Origin: Cribrihabitans marinus
GTDB lineage: Bacteria; Pseudomonadota; Alphaproteobacteria; Rhodobacterales; Rhodobacteraceae
Assembly (NCBI RefSeq): GCF_900109035.1
Contig: NZ_FNYD01000009.1
Coordinates: forward strand, 1 to 64,000
Direction: 5' to 3'
DNA: 64,000 bases
A program made the position numbers and the translations under genes. Below the pieces are notes generated by a model. That model saw nothing but the letters and a program-made list of their open reading frames with translations, was not told the DNA's origin and did no database searches. Below are positions 53,549 to 63,911 of the stretch, piece after piece (position 1 is the first letter of the stretch; every line of letters starts with the position of its first letter).

Positions 53549-54910
53549 CTATTTCTTGCCCGGCGTCCCGTCGAACTTTTTTTCGATGTCCGACCAGCAG
53601 TCGATATAATCGTCCTGCAGCGGCGCCTCGTTGGCGGCAAACGCGGTCAGGTGCTGCGGGAACCGGGTTTCGAACATGAACGACATGGTGTTGTCCAGCT
53701 TGTCCGGCCCCAGATTGGCGTTCGACGCCTTCTCGAACGCCTCGCGGTCGGGGCCGTGCGGCAGCATCATGTTGTGCAGGCTCATGCCCCCGGGGACAAA
53801 GCCCTGCGGCTTGGCGTCATACTGGCCATAGATGTTGCCCATCAGCTCGGACATGATGTTCTTGTGATACCAGGGCGGGCGGAACGTGTCCTCCATCACC
53901 ATCCAGCGTTCGCGGAACAGCACGAAGTCGATATTGGCCGTGCCCGGCACACCCGAGGGCGCGGTCAGCACGGTGAAGATCGACGGGTCGGGGTGGTCGA
54001 ACAGGATCGCGCCGATGGGGCAGTAGTTGCTCAGGTCGTATTTCACCGGCGCGTAGTTGCCGTGCCAGGCCACCACGTCCAGCGGGCTGTGGCCGATCCT
54101 GGTCTCGTGGAACTGGCCGCACCACTTGATGGTGACGGTGGAGGGTGCCTCGCGATCCTCGAAGGCGGCCACCGGCGTCTTGAAGTCGCGGCGGTTGGCC
54201 ATGCAGTTGGCGCCGATGGGGCCGCGGCCCGGCAGTTCGAATTTCTGGCCGTAATTCTCGCAGACGAAGCCGCGCGCCGGGCCTTCCAGAACTTCGACGC
54301 GATAAAGCAGGCCGCGGGGGATCACGGCGATCTCCTTGGATTCCAGGTCGATGATGCCCAGCTCGGTGCAGAACCGCAGCCGCCCTTCCTGCGGGACGAT
54401 CAGCAATTCGCTGTCGGCGGAGTAGAAATAGGCATCGACCATCGATTCGGTGACCAGGTAGATGTGGCTGGCCATGCCGACCTGGGTGTTGACGTCGCCC
54501 GCCGTGGTCATGGTGCGCATGCCGGTCAGCCAGGTCAGGCCCTCGTCGCTGTGCGGCACCGGATCCCAGCGGTATTGGCCCAGGCTCACCACGTCGGGAT
54601 CCACATGCGGCGCGGATTTCCAGTAGGGCAGGTCGATCCTTGCGTATCGGTGCGAGTGCTTCACGCTGGGCCGGATGCGATAGCACCAGGTGCGCTCGTT
54701 CTGGTGGCTGGGGGCGGTGAAGGCGGTGCCGCTCAACTGTTCGCCATAGAGGCCATAGTTGCATTTCTGCGGGCTGTTCATGCCCTGCGGCAAGGCGTCG
54801 GGCAGCGCCTCGGTCTCGAAGTCGTTTCCGAAACCCGGCATGTAGCCTTCGGTCGTGCCCGTTGCGGTCGGGGCCTGGGTGAAACTGTGCGGTGCGGTTT
54901 GACGATTCAT
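53549..54910 (-). CDS. hmgA: Homogentisate 1,2-dioxygenase
   Basis: 453 aa, full length. [20 protein letters not shown] at the N-terminus and the C-terminal iron-site region [44 protein letters not shown] carry the His and Glu ligands. Opens the homogentisate ring to maleylacetoacetate. First gene of the eight-gene operon, facing a MarR-type regulator. Confidence 0.97.
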   Translation of the reverse strand: MNRQTAPHSFTQAPTATGTTEGYMPGFGNDFETEALPDALPQGMNSPQKCNYGLYGEQLSGTAFTAPSHQNERTWCYRIRPSVKHSHRYARIDLPYWKSAPHVDPDVVSLGQYRWDPVPHSDEGLTWLTGMRTMTTAGDVNTQVGMASHIYLVTESMVDAYFYSADSELLIVPQEGRLRFCTELGIIDLESKEIAVIPRGLLYRVEVLEGPARGFVCENYGQKFELPGRGPIGANCMANRRDFKTPVAAFEDREAPSTVTIKWCGQFHETRIGHSPLDVVAWHGNYAPVKYDLSNYCPIGAILFDHPDPSIFTVLTAPSGVPGTANIDFVLFRERWMVMEDTFRPPWYHKNIMSELMGNIYGQYDAKPQGFVPGGMSLHNMMLPHGPDREAFEKASNANLGPDKLDNTMSFMFETRFPQHLTAFAANEAPLQDDYIDCWSDIEKKFDGTPGKK

Positions 54911-54943
54911 CGCGCGCTCCTGTGATTGCTGCTTGTGACCTAA

Positions 54944-54961
54944 TAGTTGATTTTGTAACTA
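54944..54961. promoter_or_regulatory. Candidate operator between hmgA and the MarR regulator
   Basis: Inverted repeat TAGTT-N8-AACTA in a short A/T-rich divergent gap (73 bp). Likely binding site of the adjacent MarR protein, placed 34 bp from hmgA and 23 bp from the regulator gene so both could be controlled. Confidence 0.5.
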
Positions 54962-54983
54962 ACAAGGATGGGAGTGGCAAAAA

Positions 54984-55421
54984 ATGACTGAAGAAGACAG
55001 CTTTGATCTGCGGGATTTCCTGCCGTTCCTGCTCAACCAGGCGGCCGAGGAAAGCTCGCTGGAGTTCCAGCAGGTCTACAAGGACCGGTTCGGCATGCTG
55101 CGCACCGAGTGGCGCGTGCTGTTCCATCTGGGCATGTATGGCGAACTGACCGCCAAGGAGATCGGAGAGCGCGCCAAGATCCACAAGACCAAGATTAGCC
55201 GGGCCGTCGCCAAGCTGGCGCAGCGCCGGTATCTGACGCGCACCCGTGACGCCAATGACCGCCGATCCGAGCGGCTGGCGCTGACCACGGCCGGGCGGGC
55301 GGTCTATCGCGAATTGCGCGGGGTGGCCCAGACCTATGACGCGCGCCTGGCCGCCCAGTTCACCACCGGCGAGGCGGCGCTGCTGCGCATGATGCTGCGC
55401 CGCCTGGCGGGGATGGAGTGA
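54984..55421 (+). CDS. MarR-family regulator, probable repressor of the homogentisate operon
   Basis: 145 aa. Winged helix with LTAKEIGERAKIHKTKISRAVAKLAQRRYLTRTRDANDRRSERL, the MarR recognition helix and beta-wing (DxRxxR). Divergent from hmgA, as in HmgR-type control where homogentisate relieves repression. Effector inferred from context. Confidence 0.9.
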   Translation: MTEEDSFDLRDFLPFLLNQAAEESSLEFQQVYKDRFGMLRTEWRVLFHLGMYGELTAKEIGERAKIHKTKISRAVAKLAQRRYLTRTRDANDRRSERLALTTAGRAVYRELRGVAQTYDARLAAQFTTGEAALLRMMLRRLAGME

Positions 55422-55490
55422 TTTGAGCCTCGCAATCGGCGCGCGAAGCCACCAGATAGAACGCAGCGCCTCGGCAAACCGGAGACCGGC

Positions 55491-56735
55491 ATGATCGAAA
55501 CCGACACTTACCAGCCTTCGGCAGCCGAATCTGCTGCCGACATCAATGCATGGCTGATGAAATGCGGGCTGGAAGGGGTGTCGCGCGACGATCTGCTTGA
55601 GGGGTATTGCCAGCGTCTGACCGACCTCGGGATCCCGCTCATGCGTCTGCACGCCGCGCAGAGCACGATCCACCCGCATTATGGCAGCCTGGGTTTCAAC
55701 TGGCATCGCGAAGACGGCGTGGCGACGTATGAATACGCCTACAGCGCCGATCCCAGCGACGACTGGTTGCAGAGCCCGCTGTTTCACATGCTCGACACGG
55801 GCCAGACCGAATTGCGGGAAAACCTGGCCGCAGACACGGGCGACAGTCGGTTTCCGATCCTGAACGATCTGCGCAAGCAGGGGGCGACGGACTATTTCGC
55901 CGCGGCCCAACTGCTTCAGCCGCAACCCGAAGATGTCAGCCTCGACCCCGTAAGCGAAGCGCCCGAGGGGTTGCTTCTGTCGTGGACCAGCGATGCGCCG
56001 GACGGGTTTCGCAACGCCGATCTCGACATGTTCCGCGCCACGCTGCCGCTGTTGGGGCTGGCGCTCAAATCCGCGGCCAACCGGCAACTGGCGACGGATC
56101 TGCTCGAGGTCTATCTGGGCCGCGAGGCAGGCCAGCGCGTCCTGTCGGGTGAGATCCAGCGCGGGTCGCTGCGCGAGGTGGATGCGGTGCTGTGCTATTT
56201 CGACCTCAAGGAATTCACCAGCCTGAGCGAACGCACCGCCGGGCCGGACCTGATCGCCATGCTCAACGACTATTTCGGCATGGCGGTCGAGGTGATCGAG
56301 GCGCATGGCGGCAGCGTGCTGAAATTCCTGGGCGACGGGATCCTGGCGATGTTCAACCTCGACAGCCTGTCGCTGTCAGCCGCCGCCGGGCTGGACGCGG
56401 CGGCGGATCTGCAGGCGGGGATGCGGTCGCGCAACGCCGAGCGCGGCGCGCGCGGCGATGTCACCACGGATGTCACGCTGGCCCTGCATGCGGGGCCGAT
56501 CCTGTATGGCAATATCGGCGCCGAGAACCGCCTGGATTTCACGGTGATCGGACCGGCGGTCAACCTGACGGTGCGGCTGGCAGGGATGCACCGGGCCGTC
56601 GGGCGCAACATCATCCTGTCCGACCGCGTGGCCCATGCGGCCGAATGCCCGCGACAGGACGTGGTCAGCCTGGGGCGCTACATGCTGCGCGGCGTCTCCG
56701 AGCCCTGCGAGCTGTTCACGATCTACCAGGGCTGA
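55491..56735 (+). CDS. Adenylate/guanylate cyclase with an uncharacterised N-terminal sensor region
   Basis: 414 aa. The C-terminal ~200 residues are a class III cyclase: metal Asp in CYFDLKEFTSLSERTAG, second Asp in FLGDGILAMFN, and GNIGAENRLDFTVIGPAVNLTVRLAG. The first ~200 residues are soluble, with possible GAF-like character (HYGSLGFNWHREDG, LLLSWTSDAPDGF), but no clear match. No transmembrane segments. Second cyclase in the window with a different input domain from the TPR one. Convergent with mipZ. Confidence 0.85.
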   Translation: MIETDTYQPSAAESAADINAWLMKCGLEGVSRDDLLEGYCQRLTDLGIPLMRLHAAQSTIHPHYGSLGFNWHREDGVATYEYAYSADPSDDWLQSPLFHMLDTGQTELRENLAADTGDSRFPILNDLRKQGATDYFAAAQLLQPQPEDVSLDPVSEAPEGLLLSWTSDAPDGFRNADLDMFRATLPLLGLALKSAANRQLATDLLEVYLGREAGQRVLSGEIQRGSLREVDAVLCYFDLKEFTSLSERTAGPDLIAMLNDYFGMAVEVIEAHGGSVLKFLGDGILAMFNLDSLSLSAAAGLDAAADLQAGMRSRNAERGARGDVTTDVTLALHAGPILYGNIGAENRLDFTVIGPAVNLTVRLAGMHRAVGRNIILSDRVAHAAECPRQDVVSLGRYMLRGVSEPCELFTIYQG

Positions 56736-56747
56736 TCCGGCGCGCGG

Positions 56748-57557
56748 TCAGAACTCGACTTCGACCCCGGGCAGGTTCATCGCCTTCATCATGTCGCGCA
56801 ACTCCTGCCGCGCGGCGATGTTCGAGATGTTCAGTTGCTTGACCCCGACATCCTTGAGATCCAGCAGGGTCAGGCCGCGCGGAAACAGCTCGCGAAAGAT
56901 CACCCGCTCGGAAAAGCCAGGCGCCACGCGGAACCCGATGCGCTCGGCCAGCATGGTGATGGCGCGCTCCATCTTCTCCTTGTTGACCATGCGCTGCGTG
57001 CCGACGCGGTTGCGCACCACCACCCAGTCGATCGGCTTGAGCCCGGCCTGCGCCCGCAACTGCCGCGCGTTCCACACCATCTCGGAATAGACCGAGGGGC
57101 CCAGCAGTTTCTCGCCATGCGAGTCGATCCGCGCCAGCAGGTCGAAATCGATGAAACTGTCATTGAGCGGCGTCACCAGCGTATCGGCCAGCGAATGGGC
57201 CACCTGGCTCAGCCTTGTATGCGAGCCGGGGCAGTCGATCAGGATGAAATCGCTGTCCGGTTCCAGCCTGGACACCGCCGCCGACAGCCGGTGGTCATAG
57301 ACGTTCTCTCCGGGTTTCAGAGTGGCGGCATCGATTTCCGGAAGGTTGTGGTTGGCCGGGCTGGGCAGGTCCAGCTCGGCGGATTTCAGAAAGGCGCGCC
57401 GGTTCTCGAAATAGCGCCCCAGCGTGCGCTGCCGCAGATCCAGGTCCAGCGTGTTGACCTTGTGGCCCAGCCGCGCCAGCGCGGTCGCCACGTGCATGGA
57501 CACGGTGGATTTGCCCGCGCCGCCCTTTTCGTTCCCGACGACAATGATATGCGCCAT
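56748..57557 (-). CDS. mipZ: Division-plane positioning ATPase MipZ
   Basis: 269 aa from MAHIIVVGNEKGGAGKST, which carries the deviant Walker A of ParA/MinD ATPases. DFILIDCPGSHTRLSQVAHSLADTLVTPLNDSFIDFDLL and NRVGTQRMVNKEKMERAI are typical of MipZ. In Alphaproteobacteria MipZ forms a gradient from ParB at the pole and inhibits FtsZ, placing the septum at midcell. The longer upstream start is rejected. Confidence 0.92.
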   Translation of the reverse strand: MAHIIVVGNEKGGAGKSTVSMHVATALARLGHKVNTLDLDLRQRTLGRYFENRRAFLKSAELDLPSPANHNLPEIDAATLKPGENVYDHRLSAAVSRLEPDSDFILIDCPGSHTRLSQVAHSLADTLVTPLNDSFIDFDLLARIDSHGEKLLGPSVYSEMVWNARQLRAQAGLKPIDWVVVRNRVGTQRMVNKEKMERAITMLAERIGFRVAPGFSERVIFRELFPRGLTLLDLKDVGVKQLNISNIAARQELRDMMKAMNLPGVEVEF

Positions 57558-57665
57558 GCCCCTGTGCCCCTCGCCCCTGCGGACTTGTCTCAGCATTGTT
57601 GACGCACACTATATGTTGTGGGGCGAACAAAGGGAAGCTCTCAACCGCGGCTTCTGCGCGCAAGT

Positions 57666-58745
<1,080 letters not shown>

Positions 58746-58750
58746 GTCGT

Positions 58751-59599
58751 CTATTTCTCGCTTTCCACCAGCCCTTTGACAAAGAGCTTCTGCATTGCAA
58801 TCACCACCAGCACCGGGGGCACCATCGCCAGGATCGCGGTGCCCATGATCAGGTGCCAGACCGGCAGCGCCTCGCCCGAGTTCACCATCCGCTGAATGCC
58901 CATCACCACCGTGTAGAGGCTCTCGTCCGAGGTCACCAGGAACGGCCAGAGATACTGGTTCCAGCCATAGATGAAGAGGATGATGAACAGCGCCGCGATA
59001 TTGGTGCGGCTGAGCGGCATCAGGATGTCCCAGAAGAACCGCATCGGCCCCGCGCGGTCGATCCGCGCCGCCTCGACCAGCTCGTCGGGGATGGTCAGGA
59101 AGAACTGCCGGAACAGCAGCGTCGCTGTGGCCGAGGCAATGAGCGGAATGATCAGCACCGTGTAGGTGTTCAGCAGCCCCAGCTTGGTCACCACGTCGAA
59201 TGTGGGCAGGATCCGCACCTCGACCGGCAGCATCAGGGTGATGAAGATCATCCAGAAGAACCCCATGCGGAACGGGAACCGGAAATAGACCACGGCATAG
59301 GCGGCCAGGATCGACACCGCAATCTTGCCGAAGGTGATGCCCAGCGCCATGATCAGGCTGTTCCACATCATCCGGCCCAGCGGCACGCCGCCGGCCTCGG
59401 GCAGGCCGGCGGCCAGCAGCTGGCTGTAGTTCTGCCAGCCCTGGTCGCCGAACCACATCGGGATCGGCGAGCGCGCCAGCGCGTCGGGCCCGTGGGTCGA
59501 GGCGACCAGCGCCATCCAGACCGGAAAGCACAGGAAGACCACGCCCATGATCAGCGCGAAATGGGTCAGGAAGGTCAGCAGCGGGCGGTTCTCGACCAT
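58751..59599 (-). CDS. ugpE: ABC permease, UgpE-type
   Basis: 282 aa, six transmembrane helices, with the EAA loop ELVEAARIDRAGPMRFFWDILMPLSRTNIAALFI. VENRPLLTFLTHFALIMGVV start; its ATG shares one base with the ugpA stop, indicating coupled translation. Only 5 bp from ugpC. Confidence 0.9.
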   Translation of the reverse strand: MVENRPLLTFLTHFALIMGVVFLCFPVWMALVASTHGPDALARSPIPMWFGDQGWQNYSQLLAAGLPEAGGVPLGRMMWNSLIMALGITFGKIAVSILAAYAVVYFRFPFRMGFFWMIFITLMLPVEVRILPTFDVVTKLGLLNTYTVLIIPLIASATATLLFRQFFLTIPDELVEAARIDRAGPMRFFWDILMPLSRTNIAALFIILFIYGWNQYLWPFLVTSDESLYTVVMGIQRMVNSGEALPVWHLIMGTAILAMVPPVLVVIAMQKLFVKGLVESEK

Positions 59600-60480
59600 C
59601 AGTAGACCACCTTTCGCTCGACATAGCGGAACTGGACGATGGTCATGGCGATCACCAGCGCCATCAGGATCACCGACTGCGCCGCCGAGGACCCGTAATC
59701 CTGGCCCACGAAGCCGGTGCTGTAGACCCGGAACACCAGGATCGATGTGGCGTCCACAGGCCCGCCCTCGGTAGTGGCGTGGATCAGCGCGAAGGTGTCG
59801 AAGAAGGCATAGACCAGGTTCACCACCAGCAGGAAGAAGGTGGTCGGCGTCAGCAGCGGAAAGGTGATGGTCCAGAACCTCTGGAACGGTGTCGCCCGGT
59901 CGATCGCCGCCGCCTCGATCAGCGAGCGCGGGATGGATTGCAGCCCGGCCAGGAAGAACAGGAAGTTGTAGCTGATCTGCTTCCACGCTGCCGCGACGAT
60001 CACCAGCAGCAGGGCCTGGTCGCCGTTGACATAGTGGTTCCAGTCCACACCGGCATTCTGCAGCCAGTAGGCGACGATGCCCAGGGACGGGTTCATCAGG
60101 AAATACCAGATCACCCCGGCCAGCGCCGGCGCCACGGCATAGGGCCAGATCAGCAGCGTGCGATAGCTGGTGGCGGCCCGCACTACGCGGTTGGCCGCTA
60201 CGGCCAGCGCCAGCGCCAGGCTCATCGCCAGGAAGGCCACCGACAGGCCGAAGATCAGCGTGGTGCGGAAGGACCGCAGATAGCCGGGATCGTCGAACAG
60301 CTCGGTATAGTTGAGCAGACCCACCCATTGGCGGGAGAAGCCGAACGCGTCCTCAAGGAAGAATGAGCTTTCAAGCGCCTGGTAGGACGGCCAGAAAAAG
60401 AACACCACCGTCACCGCGATCTGCGGCGCCACCAGAAGATAGGGCAGCAGGCGGGAGCGGAACACCACGCGCTTTTGCAT
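59599..60480 (-). CDS. ugpA: ABC permease, UgpA-type
   Basis: 293 aa, six transmembrane helices. EAA loop [32 protein letters not shown] and the N-terminal [31 protein letters not shown] typical of UgpA/MalF-like permeases. It pairs with UgpE to form the transmembrane channel. Confidence 0.9.
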   Translation of the reverse strand: MQKRVVFRSRLLPYLLVAPQIAVTVVFFFWPSYQALESSFFLEDAFGFSRQWVGLLNYTELFDDPGYLRSFRTTLIFGLSVAFLAMSLALALAVAANRVVRAATSYRTLLIWPYAVAPALAGVIWYFLMNPSLGIVAYWLQNAGVDWNHYVNGDQALLLVIVAAAWKQISYNFLFFLAGLQSIPRSLIEAAAIDRATPFQRFWTITFPLLTPTTFFLLVVNLVYAFFDTFALIHATTEGGPVDATSILVFRVYSTGFVGQDYGSSAAQSVILMALVIAMTIVQFRYVERKVVY

Positions 60481-60504
60481 GAAACCTCTCGGGTGTCGGA
60501 AGAC

Positions 60505-60532
60505 GGGGCGGCCCGCGCAAGCGCGCCGCCCC
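60505..60532 (-). terminator. Intercistronic hairpin between ugpB and ugpA
   Basis: GGGGCGGCCCGCGC and GCGCGCCGCCCC fold into a long stem with an AA-containing tight loop and one bulge, inside the 64-bp ugpB-ugpA gap. No T run. Such hairpins often protect the binding-protein mRNA and lower downstream expression. Confidence 0.6.
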
Positions 60533-60544
60533 GGGGATCGCCGA

Positions 60545-61855
60545 TCAGCTGTTGGCGGCCTGGAACTTGCGCAGCAGCGCGTTGCCGCGCTCGACGGCGG
60601 CGTCCATCGCCTCGCGGGCGTCCTTCTGGCCGGACCAGACGGCTTCCAGCTCTTCGTTGATGATGTCGCGGATCTGCACGAAGTTGCCGAAGCGCACGCC
60701 TTTGGAGGCCGGGGTCGGCGCGTTCAGGCTGAGCTGCTGGATGGCGGTGTCGGTGCCGGGATCGGTCTCGTAGAACCCCTGCTCCTTGGACAGCTCGTAT
60801 GCGGCCGTGGTGATCGGGACATAACCTGTCTCCTGGTGCCAAAAGGCCTGGGTGTCGGGCTGCGACAGGAACTGGAAGAAATCCGCCACGCAGGCATATT
60901 CCGGCTGTTCATGCCCCTGCAGCACCCACAGGGTCGCGCCACCGATGATGCCGTTCTGCGGCGCGTCGGCCACCTCGGTATCCAGCGGCAGCATGGTCTG
61001 GCTGAACTCGAAATCCTTGATGTCGTTCTTGAACCCGCCGTAATAGGCCGACGAGTTGATCCAGAGCGCGGTCTCGCCGTTCACGAACTGCGCGCGCGAG
61101 TCGCCGCGCCGCCCGCCATAGGCAAAGAGACCTTCCTTGCCCATGTCGGCAATGCGCTGGATGTGGCCGACCACCGCGTCGTTGTTGAAGGTGAACTCGG
61201 TGTCCAGCCCGGCAAAGCCGTTCTGCTGCGAGCCCAGCTCGATGTTGTGCCAGGCCGAGTAGTTCTCGATCTGCGTCCAGGACTGCCAGCCGAAGGAGAA
61301 GGGCTTGGCGACGCCGTTCTCTTTCAGTTTGCGCGCCGCCTCCTCGACCTCGTCCCAGGTGGTCGGCACCTCGACGCCGGCTTCGTCCAGCGCGGTTTTG
61401 TTGTACCACAGGACCGGGGTGGAGGAGTTGAAGGGCAGGGACAGCAGCCGGTCCTCGGTGTCGGTGTAATACGAGATCACCGCCGGCAGATAGGCGGATT
61501 GGTCGAAATTGATCCCGGCATCCTCCATCAGCTGATAGACCGGATAGATGGCGCCCTTGTCGCCCGCGGCCATCATCGTGGCGGTGCCGACCTCGAAGAC
61601 CTGCACCACATGCGGCTGCTCGCCGGCGCGGAAGGCGGCGATGGCGGCGGTCATGTTCTCGGTATAGTTGCCCTTGTAGACGGCGTTGACCTGGCAGGTC
61701 TCGGACCCGGCATTGTAGTCGGCGGCGAACTTGTCGACCATTTCGCCCAGCTGGCCGCCCATGGCGTGCCAGAAATCAACCTCGGCCTTTTCGGCGGCGG
61801 CGCCGGTCGCGGTCAGGGCGGTGGCGGCGAGTGTCAGGATGGATGTGGTTTTCAT
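60545..61855 (-). CDS. ugpB: ABC importer substrate-binding protein, UgpB-type
   Basis: 436 aa. Signal peptide to about [31 protein letters not shown], then [16 protein letters not shown] and [12 protein letters not shown] resemble UgpB, which binds sn-glycerol-3-phosphate and glycerophosphodiesters. Conserved aromatic residues of the ligand pocket are present. First gene of ugpBAEC. A related glycerol or sugar ligand cannot be excluded. Confidence 0.85.
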   Translation of the reverse strand: MKTTSILTLAATALTATGAAAEKAEVDFWHAMGGQLGEMVDKFAADYNAGSETCQVNAVYKGNYTENMTAAIAAFRAGEQPHVVQVFEVGTATMMAAGDKGAIYPVYQLMEDAGINFDQSAYLPAVISYYTDTEDRLLSLPFNSSTPVLWYNKTALDEAGVEVPTTWDEVEEAARKLKENGVAKPFSFGWQSWTQIENYSAWHNIELGSQQNGFAGLDTEFTFNNDAVVGHIQRIADMGKEGLFAYGGRRGDSRAQFVNGETALWINSSAYYGGFKNDIKDFEFSQTMLPLDTEVADAPQNGIIGGATLWVLQGHEQPEYACVADFFQFLSQPDTQAFWHQETGYVPITTAAYELSKEQGFYETDPGTDTAIQQLSLNAPTPASKGVRFGNFVQIRDIINEELEAVWSGQKDAREAMDAAVERGNALLRKFQAANS

Positions 61856-62230
61856 GGTTTCTCCCTTTGCCGGCGCGGCGCAAGTGCCGTCCGGTCGGAT
61901 GGCCGGGGCCGGCCCGGCGGCCGCCCCGTTGCGCGTGCTAGTCATCTTGCGTGACAGTCTTGTGAATCCAAATGAAACCCATGCGAAAATCGAGTCAAGG
62001 CGATACTGCCGCAAAACGCGCCTCACTCCGGCGCGGCTCGTCCCGAATCGCGCGCGTTCCGCGCCCATTTCAGTTTGCGTTGCCACGCAGTTTGCGAGGC
62101 TCCGCCTCGCGCTCCGAGGTATTTTTCAGCGAGAGGAAGGGCAGGCGCCTGTTTCCTCTTGCCTGAAATATCCCGGGGGAGGCGCCCGGAGGGCGGCGGG
62201 GGCAGAGCCCCCTGCATCGGCCTCGCGCAG
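61856..62230. other. Intergenic region between rpmE terminator and ugpB
   Basis: 375 bp with no supported gene. It holds the ugpB promoter (61856-62000, with A/T-rich patches near 61950-61990) and an inverted pair of family A repeats. Short frames here are GC-driven and lack starts. Confidence 0.5.
62111..62184. repeat. Inverted pair of dispersed family A repeats
   Basis: The left unit (GAGGTATTTTTCAGCGAGAG at 62116-62135, then GAAG) and the right unit on the opposite strand (GGGATATTTCAGGCAAGAGG read on minus, within 62152-62175) face each other across a short centre GCAGGCGCCTG. Together they form a long imperfect hairpin, like a bacterial interspersed mosaic element. Related single copies at 10541 and 17015. 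Confidence 0.7.
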
Positions 62231-62256
62231 AAAAAAGGCCGCCCGGAGGCGGCCTT
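62231..62256 (-). terminator. Terminator after rpmE
   Basis: On the minus strand, AAGGCCGCC-TCCG-GGCGGCCTT followed by TTTT. Perfect stem with T run, 25 bp after the rpmE stop. Confidence 0.92.
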
Positions 62257-62280
62257 GGTTGAAACGCGGGTCGGGTCGGC

Positions 62281-62502
62281 TCAGAAGCCCAGGCCCTCGT
62301 ATTTCTTCTTGAACTTGGACACGCGGCCGCCGGTGTCCATCAGCCGCGAGCTGCCACCGGTCCAGGCCGGGTGCACGCTGGGGTCGATGTCAAGCGAAAG
62401 CTGGTCGCCCTCGCTGCCCCAGGTGGACTTCATCTGCACGACGGTGCCGTCGGTCATCTTGACGTTGATGACGTGGTAATCGGGATGGGTGTCTTTTTTC
62501 AT
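62281..62502 (-). CDS. rpmE: 50S ribosomal protein L31 (bL31)
   Basis: 73 aa: [45 protein letters not shown]. It lacks the zinc-ribbon CxxC cysteines, so it is the C-minus form. Follows rplS by 11 bp in the same operon. Confidence 0.96.
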   Translation of the reverse strand: MKKDTHPDYHVINVKMTDGTVVQMKSTWGSEGDQLSLDIDPSVHPAWTGGSSRLMDTGGRVSKFKKKYEGLGF

Positions 62503-62513
62503 CGCTCCGCTCC

Positions 62514-62897
62514 TTACGCCCGGGCGCCCGACTTGGGCTTGTAGTTGGTGACTTCCGCGATCCGGGCCGACTTGCCGCGGCGCGAGCGCAGGTAATACAG
62601 CTTGGCCCGGCGGACCTTGCCGCGGCGGACCACGGTGATGCTGTCGATATTGGTCGAGTAGAGCGGGAACACCCGTTCAACGCCTTCGCCAAACGAGATC
62701 TTGCGCACTGTGAACGAGCCGTCGATGCCGTCGCCGTTCTTTCGGCTGATGCAGACGCCTTCGTAATTCTGCACACGGGTGCGCGTGCCTTCGGTCACCT
62801 TGTAACCGACGCGCACGGTGTCGCCGGCCTTGAAGTCGGGGATGTCCTTCCCCAGGGCGGCAATCTGTTCCGCCTCGAGCTGTGCGATCAGGTCCAT
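62514..62897 (-). CDS. rplS: 50S ribosomal protein L19 (bL19)
   Basis: 127 aa. Contains [29 protein letters not shown] and [24 protein letters not shown], the L19 signature. Upstream trmD/rimM, often found in this operon, are absent: the next gene upstream is an unrelated methyltransferase after a 258-bp gap with no supported feature. Confidence 0.96.
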   Translation of the reverse strand: MDLIAQLEAEQIAALGKDIPDFKAGDTVRVGYKVTEGTRTRVQNYEGVCISRKNGDGIDGSFTVRKISFGEGVERVFPLYSTNIDSITVVRRGKVRRAKLYYLRSRRGKSARIAEVTNYKPKSGARA

Positions 62898-63155
62898 CTG
62901 ATCATCTCCTCATATGCTCGTGGTTGCTCCACGAAGGTGGTATGCGCCCTCAGAGCTCTCGGTCTTCGATCGGGTCCGCCACTGCGCCCGCCAGAGATCA
63001 GGTCGTCCGTTTGCTTGTCGCTTCGGGATTGATGGGCGCGGGTCGAAGCGGTTCCGCACGGCGTCATACCCCGAAGGTCCGGAGCCGCGAGCGATTCCGA
63101 ACTCGCGCGGTATAGGGCGGAACCACGGGACGATCAACCGGTTTTTCAGGCAAGC

Positions 63156-63911
63156 TCAGTGCCGGATCACCATGCCTTGTCCTGTCGGCAACTCAAGCAC
63201 GCTGTGGCCCCGGGCGGCCATGAATTCGTTCTCGGCATGCCGTTGTGCGGAATAACCGGTCCAGCCATAGTCGTCGAACAGGATGATCCCGCCCGGCATC
63301 ACCTTGTCGAACAAGGCCTCGAGCGCGGCGATTTCCGACGCGGCCGAGTTCATGTCGATATGCAGCAACGCAATCTGCTCAGGGCAGGCCTGTCGGAAGC
63401 TGTCGGGCACCATGCCGCGAACGATGCGCGTGTTGGGCACCTTGGCGAAGCGATCCTGGACGATTTTCAGAATGGCATCCGGATCGTCGGCGATGGCGCG
63501 TTCGTAAACCGCGTTGTTGCGGTTCTCGGAGTTCATGTTTTCCGGAATTCCGGAAAATGTGTCGTAGAGATACAGAGTCTTGTCGGTCGCCGCGAAATCA
63601 AGATAGTCGGTCAGAAAGGCAAAGCTGAACCCTTTCCAAACGCCGCACTCGACGAAATCGCCTTGTCCACGCAAGGCCAACTGGCCGGCCCAGACCAGGG
63701 TGTGCAGCCGCCACGCCAGAGATCTTTCCTGCGAATTCTGGGCGTTGCGCTTCATTGTCTCGACAAAGCGGCGATCCTCGCGGAACGCGGCGCTGCGCTG
63801 TATGCCGATCAGATTATCGGCGGCGTAGACCGACCCGCAAAGCTCGTTGATGGTTGCCAACGCCTGCTCGAATCTCTTGCCGTTCTCGCCCTTGAAGTTT
63901 CCGTAAAACAC
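63156..63911 (-). CDS. TylF/MycF-like SAM-dependent O-methyltransferase
   Basis: 251 aa. FVECGVWKGFSFAFLTDYL is the SAM-binding motif I of the TylF group, followed by LYLYDTFSGIP. The metal-site acidic residues appear in LLHIDMNSAAS and IILFDDYGWTGYSAQR. These Mg-dependent enzymes methylate sugar hydroxyls of antibiotics or surface glycans. No glycan genes are visible before the window ends 89 bp upstream, so the substrate is unknown. Confidence 0.8.
   Translation of the reverse strand: MFYGNFKGENGKRFEQALATINELCGSVYAADNLIGIQRSAAFREDRRFVETMKRNAQNSQERSLAWRLHTLVWAGQLALRGQGDFVECGVWKGFSFAFLTDYLDFAATDKTLYLYDTFSGIPENMNSENRNNAVYERAIADDPDAILKIVQDRFAKVPNTRIVRGMVPDSFRQACPEQIALLHIDMNSAASEIAALEALFDKVMPGGIILFDDYGWTGYSAQRHAENEFMAARGHSVLELPTGQGMVIRH

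Noticed and set aside
52619-54925. Long plus-strand frame (768 codons) through the fahA/hmgA region
   Set aside because: Antisense to two unmistakable enzymes; composition is a GC shadow with no recognisable domain. The same applies to 53817-56306, 49498-51369, 12000-13517 and 44169-46178.
62910-63137. 75-codon minus-strand frame between rplS and the TylF-like gene
   Set aside because: Arg/Gly/Pro-rich composition without start signal or family; treated as intergenic.
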